The notes under the pieces: generated by a model
What the model saw: the letters and a program-made list of their open reading frames with translations, nothing else
Database searches by the model: none
Told to the model about the DNA's origin: nothing
Shown: positions 18,704-26,296 of the stretch, in pieces
Layout of the letters: the number at the start of each line of letters is the position of its first letter
How positions within the stretch are numbered: position 1 is the stretch's first letter
Assembly: GCA_005239175.1 (NCBI GenBank)
Contig: SOPS01000001.1
Location: 682,001-746,000 of the forward strand
Direction of reading: 5' to 3'
DNA: 64,000 bases
Source: a halophilic archaeon SHRA6
GTDB lineage: Archaea; Halobacteriota; Halobacteria; Halobacteriales; Haloferacaceae
Program-made: the position numbers and the translations under genes

Positions 18704-18723
18704 CACCGCACGAATCAGCGGCT

Positions 18724-19005
18724 GTGAAATCGCACTACGTCTACGTCCTCGAATGCGACGACGGCACGTACTACACCGGATACACCACTGATCCCGATCG
18801 GCGCCTCGCCGAACACAACGCCGGTACCGGCGCAAAGTACACCCGCGGTCGAACGCCTGTCTCGCTCGTTCACCTCGAGTCATATGCCGACCAATCGGCC
18901 GCAATGGCCCGCGAATACGAGATCAAACAGCTCCGGCGATCGGACAAGGCGGCGCTCATCGAATCGTCCCCGGACCCTGAGCCAGCGCGATCGACCGACA
19001 GCTGA
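18724..19005 (+). CDS. GIY-YIG nuclease superfamily protein (UPF0213/YhbQ type)
   Basis: Predicted 93-residue stand-alone GIY-YIG domain. The first motif is HYVYVLECDDGTYYTGYTTD, the conserved Arg follows in DRRLAEHNAG, then GAKYTRGRTPVSLVH and the Glu-bearing AAMAREYEIKQL. This is the YhbQ-like minimal form. E. coli members show nuclease activity on DNA, but the biological role in archaea is unknown. The GTG start is favoured by a well-placed TATA element. It converges on the FMN reductase gene, whose stop is adjacent. Confidence 0.9.
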   Translation: MKSHYVYVLECDDGTYYTGYTTDPDRRLAEHNAGTGAKYTRGRTPVSLVHLESYADQSAAMAREYEIKQLRRSDKAALIESSPDPEPARSTDS

Positions 19006-19542
19006 TTACTCACGGTCGTGCAGTCGTTCGGCCGTCCAGACGACCTGACGGGCGACGCGTTCGAGTCGTTCTCTCGTGTCGGCGTCGACGATGCGATCGC
19101 CTTCGACCTTCCTAGACGCCTTTCTGAGCCCAACCTGTTCTGGGACTGTCCACCCATGTACTCCCCGAACAGTACTCCGCATGTGTTCGAGGGCCGGGCC
19201 GTAGGAGCCGCCACCGGCGGTCGCAACCAGCCCAACCGCCGTGTTTTCGTACTCGGATTTGCCACAGTAGTCGTGGAAGTTTCGGAACGTCGAGGAGTAT
19301 GAGCCGTGATACACCGGCGACCCGAGAATCATGCCGTGGGCCGATCGAACTCGTGCACACAGCGCGGCTGACTCGCCTTGCTCGTCGCGATCGGGATGGT
19401 ACAGCGGGAGATCAACAGTTCCCAGATCAAGGAGGTCCGGTTCCGCTCCGGCATCGGCAGCGGCGTCGAGTGCGTGGGCGATCGCTGCCCGGGTGGTGCT
19501 TTCGGCCCGTCGACTCCCACAAACGCCGACGATTCGTGTCAT
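19006..19542 (-). CDS. NAD(P)H-dependent FMN reductase family protein
   Basis: Predicted 178-residue flavodoxin-like oxidoreductase. The N-terminal MTRIVGVCGSRRAESTTRAA is the phosphate-binding loop. ILGSPVYHGSYSSTFRNFHDYC is the conserved flavin-binding segment, followed by VGLVATAGGGSYGPALEHMR. Such enzymes reduce FMN or quinone- and azo-type substrates; the in vivo substrate is not apparent. ATG 19542 is used because upstream codons lack family resemblance. Confidence 0.9.
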   Translation of the reverse strand: MTRIVGVCGSRRAESTTRAAIAHALDAAADAGAEPDLLDLGTVDLPLYHPDRDEQGESAALCARVRSAHGMILGSPVYHGSYSSTFRNFHDYCGKSEYENTAVGLVATAGGGSYGPALEHMRSTVRGVHGWTVPEQVGLRKASRKVEGDRIVDADTRERLERVARQVVWTAERLHDRE

Positions 19543-19646
19543 GCCCAGAGTCCGTTCTCCGTGCGAAAAAACACACCGGCATCCGAACGGAATCACGCGA
19601 TCGAGCATCATCCCATTTTATTCCGGATCGTCTCATGAGATGTCGT

Positions 19647-21068
19647 ATGGACAAAATTGCGTTTGGGACGGACGGCTGGCGGGCGACTCTCGACACCTTC
19701 ACCGACGATCGGCTCCGGATGGTTGGACAGGCGGTTGCAACCCACCTCACCGAAGCCGGCGACGACAGGGCGGTGTTCGTCGGCTACGACGCACGAGATA
19801 CCTCAGAGGGATTCGCAGAAAGCCTCGCGGAAGTGCTTTCTGGCAACGGCTTTGACGTGTTTCTCCCCGAGCGAGACTGCCCGACGCCGACTGCGGCGTA
19901 TGCGATCGTCGATCGTGACCTCGCTGGCGCGCTCATGGTCACTGCCTCGCACAATCCCCCGGAGTACAACGGCGTGAAATTCATCCCTGACGACGGCGCA
20001 CCTGCCCTGCCAGAAGTCACCGAATCGATCGAGGCGAACCTCGCCGAACCCGATCTGCTGCCCGAAGCCGAACGCGGGAGCGTCACTCGCGTCGATCCAG
20101 TCGAACCGCACGCCGACCACGCCCACGAACTCGTTGCAGAACACTTCGGCGAGGTCGACCTGTCGGGGTTGACCGTCGTCTACGACGCGATCCACGGCAG
20201 CGGCCGCGGCGTCACCGACGCACTCCTCGAATCCGCGGGCGCGACCGTCATCAGTCGTCGCAGTGAGCGTGATCCGACGTTCGGCGGCGGCTCGCCCGAA
20301 CCGAGCGCAGAGAACCTCGCCGAGTTGGTCGACGCGGTCGAGGAACACGATGCCGACCTCGGTGTCGCAAACGACGGCGATGCCGATCGGATCGCGATCT
20401 GTACCCCCGAGGCGGGCTATCTCGACGAGAACCTGTTTTTCGCTGTCCTCTACGACGCGCTGCTCGATGGCGAGGCAACAACCGAACAGGGGACCAACGG
20501 GGCAGTCCGGACCGTCTCGACGACGTTCCTGCTCGATCGGATCGCGGAGGCTCACGGCGAGTCGATCGTCGAGGTACCCGTCGGCTTCAAATGGGTTGCC
20601 CAAGGGATGGACGACGACGGCGTCATCGTCGGCGGCGAAGAGTCAGGTGGGTTCTCCGTTCGTGGCCATCTCCGCGAAAAAGACGGTGTGTTGATGGCGC
20701 TGTTTGCGGGTGCGATCGCTGCGGCCGAGCCGTTCGACGATCGGCTCGATCGACTTGCCGAGGAGTACGGTGAGATCCACGCCGACAAGATCAGTGTCGA
20801 CTGTCCCGACAACGCGAAGGGTGCGGTGTTGGACGCACTCGAGGCAGCACTGCCCGAAACGGTTGCCGGCAAGGAAATCGACTCGATCGTCACAAAAGAC
20901 GGCTTCAAGCTCCTGCTCGAAGACGGGTCGTGGCTGCTCGTTCGGCCAAGCGGGACCGAACCAAAGCTTCGGATCTACGCGGAGGCGTCGAGTCCCGAGC
21001 GTCTCGCCGCGGTACTTGAAGCCGGCGAGGCAATCGTCCGTCCGGTTGTCGACGCCGAACTCGACTGA
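19647..21068 (+). CDS. Phosphoglucomutase/phosphomannomutase family protein
   Basis: Predicted 473-residue alpha-D-phosphohexomutase. The four family sites are visible: catalytic Ser in TASHNPPEYNG (near residue 100), metal-binding loop GVANDGDADRIAI (near residue 240), sugar-binding GGEESGGF (near residue 330) and phosphate-binding RPSGTEPKLRIY near the C terminus. Choice between glucose-, mannose- and glucosamine-phosphate substrates cannot be made from sequence alone. The ATG at 19647 starts MDKIAFGTDGWRA, the standard N terminus. Confidence 0.93.
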   Translation: MDKIAFGTDGWRATLDTFTDDRLRMVGQAVATHLTEAGDDRAVFVGYDARDTSEGFAESLAEVLSGNGFDVFLPERDCPTPTAAYAIVDRDLAGALMVTASHNPPEYNGVKFIPDDGAPALPEVTESIEANLAEPDLLPEAERGSVTRVDPVEPHADHAHELVAEHFGEVDLSGLTVVYDAIHGSGRGVTDALLESAGATVISRRSERDPTFGGGSPEPSAENLAELVDAVEEHDADLGVANDGDADRIAICTPEAGYLDENLFFAVLYDALLDGEATTEQGTNGAVRTVSTTFLLDRIAEAHGESIVEVPVGFKWVAQGMDDDGVIVGGEESGGFSVRGHLREKDGVLMALFAGAIAAAEPFDDRLDRLAEEYGEIHADKISVDCPDNAKGAVLDALEAALPETVAGKEIDSIVTKDGFKLLLEDGSWLLVRPSGTEPKLRIYAEASSPERLAAVLEAGEAIVRPVVDAELD

Positions 21069-21180
21069 TCAGGCTCGAACATCGAGTGCCGATACCACAC
21101 GATCGGCGGCGGCCGAACGCGGTCCCGAAAGCGGCCGAATCGGGTGTATTTTTAGGGGGTGATTACGTAGCGAATGGTAT

Positions 21181-21924
21181 ATGTTCAAGGCCATCGTGAG
21201 CGCGTCGACGCTCCGGGACGCGCTCGACTCTGTGAGCGTGCTGGTCGACGAGTGCAAGATCCGGTTGAACGAAGAAGACCTCTCGATTCGAGCCGTTGAC
21301 CCGGCCAACGTTGGCATGGTCGATCTCACGCTCGACGCCGCGGCGTTCGAGTCCTACGAGGCCGACGGCGGCGTTATCGGCGTCAATCTCGGCCGACTCG
21401 AGGACATCGCCGGAATGGCGAACAGCGGCGACCTCGTCCACCTCGAACTCGACGAGGAGACGCGGAAGCTCCACATCGAAATGGAGGGGTTGTCCTACAC
21501 GCTTGCACTCATCGATCCCGATTCGATCCGACAGGAACCGGATATTCCCGAACTCGATCTGCCAGCATCGATCGTCGTCGAGGGCGCACAGCTCGATCGC
21601 GGGATCAAAGCTGCGGACATGGTGTCCGATCACATCGCGCTCCGCGTCGACGAGGCCGAAGAGGCGTTCTACATCGAAGCCCAGGGTGACACCGACGACG
21701 TCGATCTCAAGCTCGAACGCGACGATCTGATCGACCTCACCGCCGGGCCCGCAAACTCGCTGTTCTCGCTGGATTACCTCAAAGATATGAACAAGGCGAT
21801 TCCAAAGGACACCGAGGTGACGATCGACCTCGGCGAGGAGTTCCCCGTCAAACTGCACTACGAGTTCGCCGAGGGTCTCGGTCACGTGACCTACATGCTC
21901 GCGCCGCGGATCCAGAGCGACTGA
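21181..21924 (+). CDS. pcn: DNA polymerase sliding clamp (PCNA)
   Basis: Homotrimeric ring clamp for replication and repair, 247 residues. [25 protein letters not shown] at the start, the central [20 protein letters not shown] after the interdomain linker and the C-terminal [20 protein letters not shown] are archaeal PCNA landmarks. The typical haloarchaeal acidity is present. A TATA-like TATTTTTAG at 21147-21155 lies about 30 bases upstream of the ATG. Confidence 0.97.
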   Translation: MFKAIVSASTLRDALDSVSVLVDECKIRLNEEDLSIRAVDPANVGMVDLTLDAAAFESYEADGGVIGVNLGRLEDIAGMANSGDLVHLELDEETRKLHIEMEGLSYTLALIDPDSIRQEPDIPELDLPASIVVEGAQLDRGIKAADMVSDHIALRVDEAEEAFYIEAQGDTDDVDLKLERDDLIDLTAGPANSLFSLDYLKDMNKAIPKDTEVTIDLGEEFPVKLHYEFAEGLGHVTYMLAPRIQSD

Positions 21925-21944
21925 GCTGCTGATAACTTTTTGAC

Positions 21945-23606
21945 TTAGGCTTCGCCCATCGGTATCCGCTCGCCACGTGTATCGCCGCGAACCCAGACGT
22001 ACTCGCACTCGCCGAGATCGAACCGAATTGTGCCATCTGCGATCGCGTACGATCCCGGACCAACAATCTTCGTCGCAGCGTCAGCAGGAACCTCGAACGG
22101 AACAGTAACTTCTCGTTGGTCGGTGGCGGCATTGTGCGCAGCAATAAGTACCGTGTTGCGAGCGTCCATACGGTGAACAAACACCTCTTTCGGGGGGACG
22201 TCGAGGATCGAGTACGATCCTGAACCAATTTCAGGACACATCGTTCGGGCGTCAATCAAGGCCTTGATCCGGTTGAGCAACGATCCCGGATCGGCGAGTT
22301 GCTCGGCAACGTTGAGCTGCTCGTAGCTGTACTCACCCTCGTCGATGACGGGATTGTAACACGCTTCTGGCGCTGCGGTCGAGAAGCCGCCGTTGTCGTT
22401 GGCAGACCACTGCATTGGCGTCCGGACCGACTCGCGTTCCGGCAACGAGAGATCTGCACCCATCCCGATCTCGTCGCCCGATAACAACACGGGCGTCCCA
22501 CGGAGAGAGAACATGAGGCTGTGTGCGAGCGCGATCCGATCGTGATCACCGGCGTAGAGATCCGCGAGCCGAAGGCGGTGTCCGCGATCGAAGATCCACG
22601 AGTCTCCCTCGTCGTCGCCGAAGAACTGCCGTGCGTGTTCGAACGCCTCACCCGGCAGTTTCAGGAGGTTGAACTCGTCGTGGTTCCGCAGGAAGTTCGC
22701 CCACTGGCCGATCGCTCCGAGGTCCGGAAGCTGCTCATTCGCGCGGTACATGGGCCACATGTCCTTGACGGCGATCGCGTACGCCATATGCTGGTTCGTC
22801 ACGAAGTCGAACAGCATATCGAAACCGTCGCCGTCGGCGAAGTACTCCCGGAGGACCTCGGGCTGATCGTCGGCCTCCGCCAGCAGGATGGCGTCCTCGC
22901 GTTCGTCACGGACGACCGATTTCATCTCCTCGAATAGACCCATCCCGATGTCGGGCGTCACTGCGTTGTGGCCTTTTGGGTGCAACATGGGGTGGGCCGC
23001 GTCGATCCGGAAGCCGTCAACACCGATCTGCAGCCAGAATCGAAGCACGTCGTAGATTTCCTCGCGCACCGCCGGATTCGCGGTGTTGAGGTCGGGCTGG
23101 TGGTGATAGAACTGGTGGTAGTACCACTTGCCCGCTACGTCGTCGTGTGTCCAGACACCGTCCTCGCGATCGGGGAAGATGTTCGGGTGTGAGAACGCCT
23201 CCTCGGGGTGTTCGGTCCACAAATAGTAGTCGTGATACGGCGAGTGTGGGTCCGATCGCGCCCGCTGGAACCACGGATGCTCCGACGAGGTGTGGTTGAA
23301 CACCATGTCGGTGAGGATTCGAATCCCCCGATCGTGGGCCCGATCAACGAGTTCTCGAACGTCACCGAGCGTTCCGAGGCGATCGTCGACGCCGTAGTAG
23401 TCGGCAACGTCGTAGCCGTTGTCTCGCAGCGGGCTCGGAAAGAACGGGCGAATCCACAGACAGTCAACACCCAATGAGTCGAGGTAGCCAAGCCGATCGA
23501 TCAGTCCCTGAAAATCCCCCCAGCCATCGCCGTCGCTGTCGTTAAACGTCTTCACGTCGAGCGAATAGATCACCGCATCCCGAAACCACGCGGTCGCAGT
23601 CGTCAT
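21945..23606 (-). CDS. GH13 alpha-amylase family protein, trehalose synthase (TreS)-like
   Basis: Predicted 553-residue glycoside hydrolase of family 13. The N-terminal WFRDAVIYSLDVKTFNDSDGDG, DNGYDVADYYGVDDRLGTL and DMVFNHTSSEHPWFQ closely follow trehalose synthase (maltose-trehalose isomerase). Catalytic residues are visible: nucleophile Asp in DGFRIDAAH, acid/base Glu in ILLAEAD and transition-state Asp in RNHDE. A C-terminal beta domain completes it. Trehalose is a compatible solute in some haloarchaea, so an osmotic role is plausible; a maltogenic or glucosidase activity is the alternative. ATG 23606 is favoured by a TATA element 27-28 bases upstream. Confidence 0.85.
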   Translation of the reverse strand: MTTATAWFRDAVIYSLDVKTFNDSDGDGWGDFQGLIDRLGYLDSLGVDCLWIRPFFPSPLRDNGYDVADYYGVDDRLGTLGDVRELVDRAHDRGIRILTDMVFNHTSSEHPWFQRARSDPHSPYHDYYLWTEHPEEAFSHPNIFPDREDGVWTHDDVAGKWYYHQFYHHQPDLNTANPAVREEIYDVLRFWLQIGVDGFRIDAAHPMLHPKGHNAVTPDIGMGLFEEMKSVVRDEREDAILLAEADDQPEVLREYFADGDGFDMLFDFVTNQHMAYAIAVKDMWPMYRANEQLPDLGAIGQWANFLRNHDEFNLLKLPGEAFEHARQFFGDDEGDSWIFDRGHRLRLADLYAGDHDRIALAHSLMFSLRGTPVLLSGDEIGMGADLSLPERESVRTPMQWSANDNGGFSTAAPEACYNPVIDEGEYSYEQLNVAEQLADPGSLLNRIKALIDARTMCPEIGSGSYSILDVPPKEVFVHRMDARNTVLIAAHNAATDQREVTVPFEVPADAATKIVGPGSYAIADGTIRFDLGECEYVWVRGDTRGERIPMGEA

Positions 23607-23628
23607 TGCAACGACGGTCATCGGAGAG

Positions 23629-23638
23629 TTACTTAACC
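23629..23638 (-). promoter_or_regulatory. TATA element of the GH13 gene
   Basis: On the minus strand GGTTAAGTAA is centred about 27 bases before ATG 23606, consistent with a leaderless transcript and with that start over those further upstream. Confidence 0.5.
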
Positions 23639-23715
23639 GCTGGGTATCACGTCGATCAGCGCGATCGCGGTCAAGGCAGGCAGGACGATCGGACTCGTTG
23701 GCCGCGAGTGTACAA

Positions 23716-23735
23716 GGCCCTACCGGATTTGAACC
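23716..23735 (-). repeat. Left attachment-site repeat (tRNA 3' fragment)
   Basis: GGCCCTACCGGATTTGAACC is identical over 20 bases to the part of the intact tRNA(CAT) gene at 31833-31852. It encodes the 3' half of the T-arm plus most of the acceptor strand, read on the minus strand. No D-arm or anticodon arm is attached, so this is a fragment left by integration. Confidence 0.85.
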
Positions 23736-23783
23736 TCGCCGAGACATTCCTGCTCGCTTCGCTGCGCGGGCTGTGACTCGTCT

Positions 23784-23850
23784 GGTTCAAATCCGTCTGC
23801 CATTCCCACGGCTCACTGTCGTTCGCCGGGGAATGGGCCCTACCGGAACC
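23784..23850. repeat. Hairpin made of two opposed tRNA 3'-end copies
   Basis: GGTTCAAATCCG at 23784-23795 followed by CCATTCCC is opposed by GGGAATGGGCCCTACCGG and AACC at 23829-23850. The second arm is the tRNA(CAT) 3' end, including the full GGGCCC acceptor, with five bases of the T-loop deleted. The loop contains GCTCACTGTCGTTCGCC. The arms carry mismatches but preserve the T-arm sequence in both orientations. Confidence 0.65.
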
Positions 23851-23884
23851 GCTCTGCGGAGGTTGCGCCCAGCTGGGTAACTCT

Positions 23885-23896
23885 CACGAATTCGTG
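23885..23896. repeat. Perfect 12-bp palindrome beside the integrase
   Basis: CACGAATTCGTG is a perfect palindrome 22 bases beyond the integrase stop codon, between the gene and the left attachment repeat. It could be a recombinase or accessory-protein binding site, or part of a terminator; position is the only evidence. Confidence 0.4.
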
Positions 23897-23917
23897 TTGA
23901 TTCAATGCAAGCGTTCA

Positions 23918-24955
23918 TCATAGGTCTGGAAGGTAATCGCGGCGCTGTTCGGCTTTCTCGCGTGCGCTGCGCCGGTCGTAATGCTCATCGAGGATTCCCT
24001 CGCTCGCGTTCAAGCGGTCCGACACGACTCGACGAGGGACTTCCTCACGTCGGTACGCAGTTACTCGACCGCTTCGTACGTCATGCGGTGATCGCGAAGA
24101 CGGACACTTACTCGCGTGAACCGCCTGTGTTGCCTCGCACGTCTCTATATCTCGGTCGTGTGGACAACCCGCACCACGCCAACAGGGACGAGTTACCCGA
24201 TACAGGGTATCTCGAAGCGTCGACACGGAAGCACGGCCGTACGAAGTCGTAATGAGGGGATTTCTCCCGTGTTCGTCGGTCGTGTCCTCTCTCGGACCGT
24301 CGATGTAGTCCTCGAGGATACGAGCGACCCGCGGACTGATCGCATTCCACCGTTCGCCCCGCTCTTTGTTTTTCAGCGGCGTACCCGTCTCTGGGCGATG
24401 GCGGAATTTGATACCGGGATGGTCAGCGCTGAGATCCAGGTCGACGAGATCGAGCGAGCGCAGCCCGCCGGCACGCGCGCCCGTGTGCCACATCAAAAGG
24501 AGCGTTACGTGGTTGCGGCTGGCGTACTGATAGCGGTTCAGGAAGGTGAGGATCTCCCCGACGCGCTCGGGTTCGAGGGTCGTATTGCTGACGTTCTCAC
24601 CACCACTGACGCTCGGAAGCGGTACGTCGTTTCGCAGGCCCTCAGGAACTGCTTCGATCTCCTCGGCGAATCGAAGGAACGCGCGCAGTGTAGCCAGCTG
24701 TCCACGGAGGGTGACCGTCGCGATCTCGTCGCGACCTTCGCCGTTACCCTCACGTCGCCAAACACGATACTGGTACAGGTCCCGACCTGAAAGGTCGTTC
24801 AGGTTTTCGAGGCCGAATTCATCGCACCACTGGCAAAACGCTTCTAATCGGTACCGCTGCGCATCGAGCGTATGCTCGCTTAGCTCATCACTACGAGCGT
24901 CGAGGTACATTCGAACCCCTTCGACAGGCCCGAGGGGTTCGAGGTCGCTACTCAT
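23918..24955 (-). CDS. Tyrosine recombinase (integrase)
   Basis: Predicted 345-residue site-specific recombinase. An N-terminal SAM-like domain (DARSDELSEHTLDAQRYRLE, residues 19-38) precedes the catalytic domain. Its active-site residues are visible: Arg in HTGARAGGLRSLDL (residues 157-170), His-x-x-Arg in SPHDVR (residues 289-294) and the nucleophile Tyr in LDEHYDRRS (Tyr 326). A Cys cluster (C258, C264, C273, C284) lies just before the HxxR motif and may bind zinc. The gene is next to the left tRNA repeat, so it is the enzyme expected to have inserted the element. It overlaps the upstream Cys-pair gene by 8 bases. Confidence 0.93.
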   Translation of the reverse strand: MSSDLEPLGPVEGVRMYLDARSDELSEHTLDAQRYRLEAFCQWCDEFGLENLNDLSGRDLYQYRVWRREGNGEGRDEIATVTLRGQLATLRAFLRFAEEIEAVPEGLRNDVPLPSVSGGENVSNTTLEPERVGEILTFLNRYQYASRNHVTLLLMWHTGARAGGLRSLDLVDLDLSADHPGIKFRHRPETGTPLKNKERGERWNAISPRVARILEDYIDGPREDTTDEHGRNPLITTSYGRASVSTLRDTLYRVTRPCWRGAGCPHDRDIETCEATQAVHASKCPSSRSPHDVRSGRVTAYRREEVPRRVVSDRLNASEGILDEHYDRRSAREKAEQRRDYLPDL

Positions 24956-25133
24956 ACGAACCTCCGTCGCCGGTCGACAGAAGTCCTGCGCACCGCCTAC
25001 AGGTGGGTTTCTCTCGGGATGCGTCGAACCCGTCGGGATGGCTTCCGCAGTAGAAGCACGTACCGCTGGAATTATTCGCCGCTGTTACGTCAGATCGTCT
25101 GGGGCTCCTAGGCCCCGTTTTGGTTCCGTGCAT
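24948..25133 (-). CDS. Small Cys-pair (zinc-ribbon-like) protein upstream of the integrase
   Basis: Predicted 61-residue protein with GTCFYCGSHPDGFDASREKP followed by TCRRCAGLLS, that is two CxxC pairs 17 residues apart. It overlaps the integrase start by 8 bases, so the two are probably co-translated. Small zinc proteins fused to or preceding integrases are common in haloarchaeal elements and may act as excision or regulatory factors, which is inference. The ATG at 25133 (MHGTKTG) or 25154 could be the start. Confidence 0.6.
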   Translation of the reverse strand: MHGTKTGPRSPRRSDVTAANNSSGTCFYCGSHPDGFDASREKPTCRRCAGLLSTGDGGSYE

Positions 25134-25278
25134 GGATATCACGGGAACCACCACGGGCCGCGCTGCAACGCGGCCTTCTTCACGAACCGACCAGAGTCAT
25201 CAGTATCCTACAGGGCAGCTCCGCAGATCGAATGACTACCCCTACTTATTTAAATATTATCACTAAAAGGTGATCACG

Positions 25279-25339
25279 AAAAATGGTATCCGCGAGATAA
25301 AAACACGAATCAAGATGAGAACCACAGGATACCATTTTT
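25279..25339. repeat. 13-bp inverted repeat upstream of the winged-helix gene
   Basis: AAAAATGGTATCC at 25279-25291 and its exact complement GGATACCATTTTT at 25327-25339 are separated by 35 bases. The right arm ends 25 bases before the ATG of the winged-helix gene, where the promoter should be. A dimeric regulator binding both arms, possibly autoregulating, fits. The region just left (TTATTTAAATATTATC) is very AT-rich and may hold the opposite promoter. Confidence 0.55.
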
Positions 25340-25364
25340 TAGGTAGAGTTGAGTATACGTGCGT

Positions 25365-25694
25365 ATGAGTGATCACTCTATGTCTGGGGACAATATCATT
25401 GTATACGATCCAGAAGAAAGAGAACTAACTCGACATCACAAATCTTTGGTCGAAAATTCACTTGAATATGATTGGACAACTGAATTAGATATTCATATTT
25501 TGGAAATACTGCTGTTTTCAAATTTAGTCTTGACACCCGCAATAATTGCATATAATATTAATAAATCTCGTGAAGGCGTATCTCGACGACTGAATAGTCT
25601 ACAGGCTGGCGGTCTGGTAAATAAAAAAGATCGAGGGAAATATCAGATATCGGATGAAGGGATCAATTATATTATATCTAAACGGCTCTGTTGA
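25365..25694 (+). CDS. Winged-helix transcriptional regulator of the element
   Basis: Predicted 109-residue protein. Residues about 40-105 form a winged helix: DIHILEILLFSNLVLTPAII, then the recognition part NKSREGVSRRLNSLQAGGLV and the wing NKKDRGKYQISDEGINYI. This arrangement matches haloarchaeal phage PhiH1-repressor-like and MarR-like regulators. Base composition is AT-rich, unlike the flanking chromosome. ATG 25365 is preferred to GTG 25359. A 13-bp inverted repeat directly upstream is a natural operator, which makes it the likely switch of the element. Confidence 0.75.
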   Translation: MSDHSMSGDNIIVYDPEERELTRHHKSLVENSLEYDWTTELDIHILEILLFSNLVLTPAIIAYNINKSREGVSRRLNSLQAGGLVNKKDRGKYQISDEGINYIISKRLC

Positions 25695-25818
25695 GATCTT
25701 CAGCAAGTGATACATTTCGACCTGGTTCCGACAGTACAGGGAATTCATGAATCGTTCAGTACAGCGTAGACAGGTACCACATACTATGATGTGAGTTGCT
25801 ATCAATATCTAGTCGAAA

Positions 25819-26094
25819 ATGCCAGACGACGAATCTGAGATCAATATAAAAAGCCGAGAGGAGATACTGGCTGAAGCTGAGAGAGAAGCCGATCACAAGG
25901 GTAGTGGAACTCATTTAGCGGTGGTGAACAACGCTCTTATGAGAACCCAAATTCACCAACAGCAGCGACTTGAATTGGAAATTAAGGCACTTAGGCAAAG
26001 TATAGAGACGTTCACATTCTGGTCAAGGGCACTTACAGTCGTTCTAATAGTTCTTGGAATCCTCTCGTTACTTGCCCAAATTAATATACCCTAA
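25819..26094 (+). CDS. Small tail-anchored membrane protein next to the KAP NTPase
   Basis: Predicted 91-residue protein. The first 65 residues are charged and probably helical (SREEILAEAEREADHKGSG, then RTQIHQQQRLELEIKALRQS, which could form a coiled coil). One hydrophobic helix near the C terminus (ALTVVLIVLGILSLLAQI, residues about 70-88) would anchor it in the membrane with the N terminus inside. I recognise no family. Its composition matches the KAP gene 200 bases downstream on the same strand, which has its own TATA element. Confidence 0.65.
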   Translation: MPDDESEINIKSREEILAEAEREADHKGSGTHLAVVNNALMRTQIHQQQRLELEIKALRQSIETFTFWSRALTVVLIVLGILSLLAQINIP

Positions 26095-26268
26095 ATAAGG
26101 AACTGGCAAAGATATTTATATAATTGAATACGCATCCCTCACCTAACGGCTGTTTCAGACAATAATATCTGTGAAGAAGAGGGTTTCAACAGAGCCATCT
26201 AAACAGAACTCTGAAGTGACTGTTTAAAATATGGAATGAATAGTTATCGAAATATCTCCCAAAACTAC

Positions 26269-26278
26269 TATATAATAA
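26269..26278 (+). promoter_or_regulatory. TATA box of the KAP NTPase gene
   Basis: TATATAATAA-like sequence centred about 25 bases before ATG 26297. It indicates that the KAP gene has its own leaderless promoter rather than depending on read-through. A second AT-rich candidate (TTTATATAATTG near 26115) lies further upstream. Confidence 0.5.
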
Positions 26279-26296
26279 CACAATTACTACATAATA

